DNA from: Muribaculaceae bacterium
GTDB lineage: Bacteria > Bacteroidota > Bacteroidia > Bacteroidales > Muribaculaceae
Reading direction: 5' to 3'
Length of the DNA: 24,652 nucleotides
Assembly (NCBI GenBank): GCA_009775355.1
Contig: VSPN01000042.1
Coordinates: forward strand, 1 to 24,652
Part shown: positions 21,903 through 24,652 of the stretch, piece by piece
How positions within the stretch are numbered: the stretch's first letter is position 1
Layout of the letters: each line of letters begins with the position of its first letter
Program-made: the position numbers and the translations under genes
The notes under the pieces: generated by a model
What the model was told of the DNA's origin: nothing
Databases searched by the model: none
Seen by the model: only the letters and a program-made list of their open reading frames with translations

Positions 21903-21995
21903 ATCACAAGTGCAGCTATCGGTTTTAGTCCCGATACCAGCACTCTAAAATGGAAAAGAAGCCGTGCATTTTGTCTGCTCGGCTTCTCCTTTTTT
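21903..21995 (+). ncRNA. Structured ncRNA downstream of abiF (abiF RNA-like)
   Basis: About 93 nt from the predicted start to the T-run. P1: AGTGC (21909-21913) pairs with GCACT (21940-21944). P2: TATCGG (21917-21922) pairs with CCGATA (21931-21936). The P2 loop TTTTAG (21923-21928) is perfectly complementary to CTAAAA (21945-21950) just 3' of P1, forming a 6-bp pseudoknot. A terminator hairpin follows: AGAAGCCG (21957-21964) with CGGCTTCT (21980-21987), then CCTTTTTTT. No open reading frame is needed to explain it. From memory, Rfam abiF RNAs lie downstream of abiF genes with this kind of pseudoknot and terminal hairpin. By analogy to RNA-antitoxin systems it may bind and inhibit the Abi protein. 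Confidence 0.75.
21957..21995 (+). terminator. Rho-independent terminator of the abiF-associated RNA
   Basis: 8-bp perfect stem AGAAGCCG/CGGCTTCT with a 15-nt loop, followed by CCTTTTTTTAT. Confidence 0.85.
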
Positions 21996-22040
21996 TATAT
22001 CCGAAATTAAATCTAAGAAAGAACCCACTTACGGCGCATG

Positions 22041-22126
22041 CCTCCGCGCCCCTCCGCGTGAGGCCACAGAGTCAGAGCACCCCATAACCTCTCGCAGAGC
22101 GACGCCGGGCCGCAGAGGGCTTCGCG
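22041..22126. repeat. Inverted-repeat intergenic unit, locus 1
   Basis: A partial inverted arm (22041-22063, CCTCCGCGCCCCTCCGCGTG...) faces a direct arm (22088-22126) across a 24-base spacer. The same unit, with a longer inverted arm and a similar spacer (GTCAGAGCACCCC), occurs at 23546-23647. It lies just past the 3' end of a secreted-protein gene. Confidence 0.7.
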
Positions 22127-22148
22127 TCAGCGTGTCAGCATACCGCCC

Positions 22149-22268
22149 TCAACGAGCCACGAACTTCTTCCCGCCGCGTATATAGACGCTGCCCGGAACC
22201 GTCGAACGCGCCCGACGCCCCAACACGTCATAAGTGGCTTCATCCGACAATTCATCCGACACTAAGGT
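22149..22268 (-). pseudogene. Detached C-terminal tail of the upstream secreted protein
   Basis: Read in the same frame past the TAG at 22269-22271, the sequence continues for 39 codons (TLVSDELSDEATYDVLGRRA then a GSVYIRGGKKFVAR ending) to TGA at 22149-22151. The same tail, identical over its last 19 codons or so, ends the neighbouring paralogue at 23689. This segment therefore appears to have belonged to the gene at 22269-23060 until a nonsense change. Confidence 0.75.
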
Positions 22269-23060
22269 CTATATGCCTGCTCCGGGATTTTTACCATAGA
22301 TAAGTTTGCCATCGCTGCCGTACACACGGACAAGAGATGAACCCTGTCCCGGCAACAGGCTGTTGTCCGGTCTATTTGCAAGATACGGAGGCCCGAAGAC
22401 CGCCAGATCTCCGTCTTTAGTCGGGCCTATCCCCTCGATCACCTCCCCCGGGTATCCCGGCATTCCGTTTTCGCCGGAGAATGTCATGACCTTACATTCG
22501 TAATCGCCCACCTTGACCGCATCTCCGATCTTTACCGTCATTGGGATGAGTATTTCTGATGACACATCCGTTCCCGAAGGAAGGTTGAAGCTATCTCCGT
22601 CGGCGAGACCGAAATCATACCTCAGGAATTCGCCATAACCCTTCGGCGCCTCTGCGCCTCCGAAGCATTCCTCTATAGACTTGTCTGTACTGAAGATCCT
22701 GTCCTCATAAGTGAGGATATAGACCTTATCTCCTTCTTCCCGCAGGAAATATCGGGGGCCGTCACAGTCTTTAGTCTCCGCAAGCTCAAGTTCACCGTAC
22801 ACGTCCGTACCTCTGTAGTACTCTGACCTGTAGAGCATAAAACAGGAATAGTTGCTGCCGTTGACATCCGCCGTGCCGTCAAACTTCATGAAATGATTTA
22901 CCAGACCAACCTCGTTCCGGCCATCCACCTGACGGCTGTATGAACTCTGATATTCCCAAACCTTCCCCTCGCGGATCATCGGAACATAGTCGTCGGCAGC
23001 AGCCATGCAGCAGCCGCAAGCTGCCAACGCAACAGTTAGTATAAGTTTTCTCATAAGCAT
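22269..23060 (-). CDS. Secreted Bacteroidales protein, C-terminal tail cut off by TAG
   Basis: 263 aa as read (261 if started at the third codon, also Met). N-terminal signal sequence 'MRKLILTVALAACGCCMAAA', where LAAC could also serve as a lipobox. The mature part starts 'DDYVPMIREGKVWEYQSSYS', with beta-rich segments and a 'VIEGIGPTKDGDL' motif near the end. The same GKVW ... EGIG/EGVG layout is present in the gene at 23689. The frame stops at TAG (22269-22271), but the C-terminal tail continues in frame for 39 codons. The tail (YDxxGRR ... VYIRGGKK) resembles short C-terminal sorting or attachment modules of Bacteroidales secreted proteins. It has its own promoter at 23192-23223. Function unknown. 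Confidence 0.7.
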   Translation of the reverse strand: MLMRKLILTVALAACGCCMAAADDYVPMIREGKVWEYQSSYSRQVDGRNEVGLVNHFMKFDGTADVNGSNYSCFMLYRSEYYRGTDVYGELELAETKDCDGPRYFLREEGDKVYILTYEDRIFSTDKSIEECFGGAEAPKGYGEFLRYDFGLADGDSFNLPSGTDVSSEILIPMTVKIGDAVKVGDYECKVMTFSGENGMPGYPGEVIEGIGPTKDGDLAVFGPPYLANRPDNSLLPGQGSSLVRVYGSDGKLIYGKNPGAGI

Positions 23061-23191
23061 AGCTTTTTATGGTTAGTATATTCTGTATTGAAGGCTCCTG
23101 CAGTTGATCCGATCGATATTACGATAACAACTTGTACGTTTTCACAAGACACCGCAATACATAATCATCTGAACATATTGCCACTCGTTTG

Positions 23192-23223
23192 CAAATATAG
23201 ACAATCATTTTGCAATCCGCAAC
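23192..23223 (-). promoter_or_regulatory. Promoter of the secreted protein gene 22269-23060
   Basis: The minus strand reads GTTG (23220-23223), 20 bases, TATATTTG (23192-23199), leaving a leader of about 130 bases. Confidence 0.6.
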
Positions 23224-23276
23224 CATTTTGGTAAAAAAATTAAAAAAGGTTACTTTTTACCGCGTCAAGCCCCGCG

Positions 23277-23307
23277 ACCGGACCGGGAACAGCGCCTCTC
23301 CGAGGCG
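23277..23307 (+). repeat. Dispersed GTCCGGACC-type repeat, copy 4
   Basis: ACCGGACCGGGAACAGCGCC followed by TCTCCGAGGCG; it keeps the CGCCTC-TCC-GAGGCG hairpin and differs from the ruvB-spacer copy at only a few positions. Confidence 0.7.
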
Positions 23308-23342
23308 TTGACAACCCCGCAAACCCGCCATCAATCCGCGCC

Positions 23343-23370
23343 GTCCGGACCGGGAGCGGCGGACCTCCGG
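23343..23370 (+). repeat. Dispersed GTCCGGACC-type repeat, copy 5 (diverged 3' half)
   Basis: GTCCGGACCGGGAGCGGCGG then ACCTCCGG; the first 14 bases match the other copies exactly. Confidence 0.6.
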
Positions 23371-23430
23371 GACGCCGACAGCAGCACCCACTCTATCCTT
23401 TCAATTTCCTCGCCACAGTTTTCAACGGCT

Positions 23431-23455
23431 CGGAGAGCCGCTGCTCCCGGTCCGG
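23431..23455 (-). repeat. Dispersed GTCCGGACC-type repeat, copy 6 (inverted)
   Basis: The minus strand reads CCGGACCGGGAGCAGCGGCT then CTCCG. Together with copies 4 and 5 it makes a cluster in the 628-base gap between the two secreted-protein genes. Confidence 0.6.
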
Positions 23456-23504
23456 TCGCGCCCTCAGCCATCACCGCAAGCCTCGCACCAAGCCTCGCGC
23501 AAAA

Positions 23505-23647
23505 CCTCACGCAGAGCGACGCCAAGCCGCCGAGCTTTCCGATAGCGCGAAGCCCTCTGCGCCTCCGCGCCCCTCCGCGTGAGGCCAAAGTGTCAGAGCA
23601 CCCCGAAACCTCACGCAGAGCGGCGCCGAGCCGCAGAGGGCTTCGCG
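23505..23647. repeat. Inverted-repeat intergenic unit, locus 2
   Basis: Contains a diverged direct arm (23505-23535), a 39-base inverted arm (23546-23584) and a 39-base direct arm (23609-23647, CCTCACGCAGAGCGGCGCCG...). The last two arms could form a large imperfect hairpin with a 24-base loop region. The arms match those at 22041-22126. A GTCAGC-rich stretch (23647-23696) follows up to the stop codon of the next gene. The gap 23061-23688 holds this cluster, copies 4-6 of the other repeat and the promoter at 23192-23223; I see no gene in it. Confidence 0.7.
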
Positions 23648-23688
23648 TCAGCGTGTCAGCGTCAGCCGTCAGCGTCCGAGTCCCGCCG

Positions 23689-24576
23689 TCAGCGGGCCAC
23701 GAACTTCTTCCCGCCGCGTATATAGACGCTGCCCGGAACCGTCGCGTCTACACGACGGCCCATAACATCATAAATAGTATCTTCATTCAGACCGACAGAG
23801 CTGTCATCGCCCACTCCGCGCACTGAGGCAGGATCGCCGAAGTCAGCAAAACTGAAAATGACCTCTCCGTCTTCGATACATTCCTTGAATCCTATAAGAT
23901 ATATACCGTTGTCCGGTTCCGGAAACCAGAACCATGTGAGCTGTCCGTCAAGATAGGGTGCCCCGACTCCTTCTACCCATACAGTCTTGTGAAGGGACTC
24001 TGTCGTGGAAAGACTCATCATGCGTCTCGTAACACCGCTGACATATACGTTCTTCTCGCCGGTGACTTTCCATCTGTTGTCGGACTGGGGATCATACAAG
24101 CCACTTTCATTGACTATACTTATCTGATGCTCTTCTCCTGTTGTCATCGAGAAATCGTACAGCGGAAGCCAGCTGACATTATCATCCGGATCGACATAGC
24201 GGACGCTAACCTTGCCGCCCTCCTCATACAGCAGCCAGCTGCCGCCGCTGAGTTCCGGAATGTCGGATGTCTGATCGACCCGGAAACAACTCTTCCCGTC
24301 GATCTCTTCAGTTCCGGTCACCGTGTAATAAACCGGAACCTCTTCGTCCAAAGCTCTGCCTTTCCAGACCCATACCTTGCCGACTTTCAGGAGAGTCTTG
24401 CTGCCATAACCGACATAATCATATATTTTCTCGCCCGAAGAATCATACACCGCGTTCAGTATTGAATGCCGCCACGGGTAATCATAACTGTCATTGAATA
24501 TGGATGGTGTAAATTCCGGTTCGAACAGAGGGAGACAGCCGTTTGCCGTTATTCCGATACCCTCTATATATTTTAT
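23689..24576 (-). CDS. Secreted-type protein with C-terminal tail, 5' end lost to an insertion
   Basis: The frame runs 295 codons from the inverted repeat at 24577 to TGA at 23689; the first usable internal start is a GTG at 24450. It contains the end of one domain ('KYIEGIGITANGCLPLFEP') and then a second unit starting 'LLKVGKVWVWKG' and ending 'VWVEGVGAPYLDGQLTWFW', so the intact protein had at least two related GKVW...EG(I/V)G units. It ends with the tail 'YDVMGRRVDATVPGSVYIRGG' followed by KKFVAR. No signal peptide or ATG is present. The sequence upstream of 24576 is a MITE/IS end, so the gene is interrupted. Whether the 5' part resumes beyond the window cannot be seen. Confidence 0.65.
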   Translation of the reverse strand: MKYIEGIGITANGCLPLFEPEFTPSIFNDSYDYPWRHSILNAVYDSSGEKIYDYVGYGSKTLLKVGKVWVWKGRALDEEVPVYYTVTGTEEIDGKSCFRVDQTSDIPELSGGSWLLYEEGGKVSVRYVDPDDNVSWLPLYDFSMTTGEEHQISIVNESGLYDPQSDNRWKVTGEKNVYVSGVTRRMMSLSTTESLHKTVWVEGVGAPYLDGQLTWFWFPEPDNGIYLIGFKECIEDGEVIFSFADFGDPASVRGVGDDSSVGLNEDTIYDVMGRRVDATVPGSVYIRGGKKFVAR

Positions 24577-24652
24577 AGGGTGTTCAGTTTGATGTTCCGA
24601 AAAACATCATTCAAAACACCTGAAATATTAATAAAAACACGTGCTTAAAAAT
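24577..24652. mobile_element. Left end of a MITE/IS element, runs off the window
   Basis: Begins AGGGTGTTCAGTTTGATGTT, identical over 21 bases to the left terminal repeat of the element at 21618. After that the interior differs. No transposase is visible in the remaining 50 bases. It interrupts the reading frame of the secreted-type gene ending at 23689. Confidence 0.7.

Noticed and set aside
21964..22185. 73-aa plus-strand frame starting inside the terminator of the RNA
   Set aside because: It begins within the hairpin loop and runs through repeat DNA; the RNA structure explains the region better.
23308..23826. 172-aa plus-strand frame across the intergenic repeats
   Set aside because: It translates palindromic repeats into 'LRAPPREAKVSEHPETSRRA'-like text, a well-known kind of spurious protein, and overlaps the end of a real gene on the other strand.

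Overview
The window looks like a chromosomal segment of a Bacteroidales gut bacterium, and Muribaculaceae is my best guess. The reasons are the repeated Bacteroidetes-type promoters (TTG/TTTG, 19-20 bases, TAnnTTTG, with no obvious Shine-Dalgarno sites), a bleomycin-hydrolase-like secreted C1 peptidase, a Wzi-like capsule protein, paired DUF4230 proteins, a MINPP-type phosphatase with an HAE motif, and two secreted proteins ending in a 'YDVxGRR...VYIRGGKKFVAR' tail. The backbone is GC-rich. Two AT-rich islands (about 4.44-5.45 kb and 20.64-22.01 kb) stand out, and both carry HEPN-type defence or toxin genes.

Layout. 0-1.6 kb (-): a large helical-repeat (TPR-like) protein with an OB/S1-like C-terminus. 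1.7-4.4 kb (-): an operon of a PurF-like amidophosphoribosyltransferase lacking its catalytic cysteine, followed by two DUF4230 proteins. 4.6-5.2 kb (-): an AT-rich MntA/HepT toxin-antitoxin pair. 5.3-5.9 kb (-): an apparently N-truncated beta-barrel-like protein and a possible 44-aa small ORF. 6-7 kb (+): a flavinylated, membrane-bound FMN-binding/Fe-S type redox protein. 7.2-8.5 kb (+): a secreted C1 peptidase with a good promoter and terminator. 8.5-11.7 kb: GT2 and GT4 glycosyltransferases (+) converging on a TupA-like ATP-grasp gene (-). 11.9-12.4 kb (-): tRNA-Glu, rpsT, tRNA-Glu. 12.6-16.4 kb (+): Wzi-like capsule protein, small lipoprotein, MINPP-like phosphatase and an unknown small protein.

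16.5-19.06 kb holds a perfect 1,266-bp head-to-tail tandem duplication. Each unit carries a terminator, a promoter and a complete ruvB. The following Wzx/MATE-type flippase gene is intact only after the second copy; the first copy leaves its first 3-4 codons in a chimeric 32-codon ORF.

20.7-22.0 kb is the most interesting region. An Abi_2 (AbiD/AbiF-type) gene is followed by a separately promoted structured RNA of about 93 nt: a stem-loop with a perfect 6-bp pseudoknot, then an intrinsic terminator hairpin. From memory this matches the abiF RNA arrangement. A 221-bp MITE-like element with terminal inverted repeats and a 10-bp target duplication lies between the protein gene and the RNA.

22.1-24.65 kb (-): two related secreted proteins share nearly identical 3' ends and downstream palindromic repeats. 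The first has an in-frame TAG just before its C-terminal tail. The second is cut off at its 5' side by another copy of the MITE/IS terminal repeat at the window edge. Two families of short dispersed intergenic palindromes occur in the last 7 kb.
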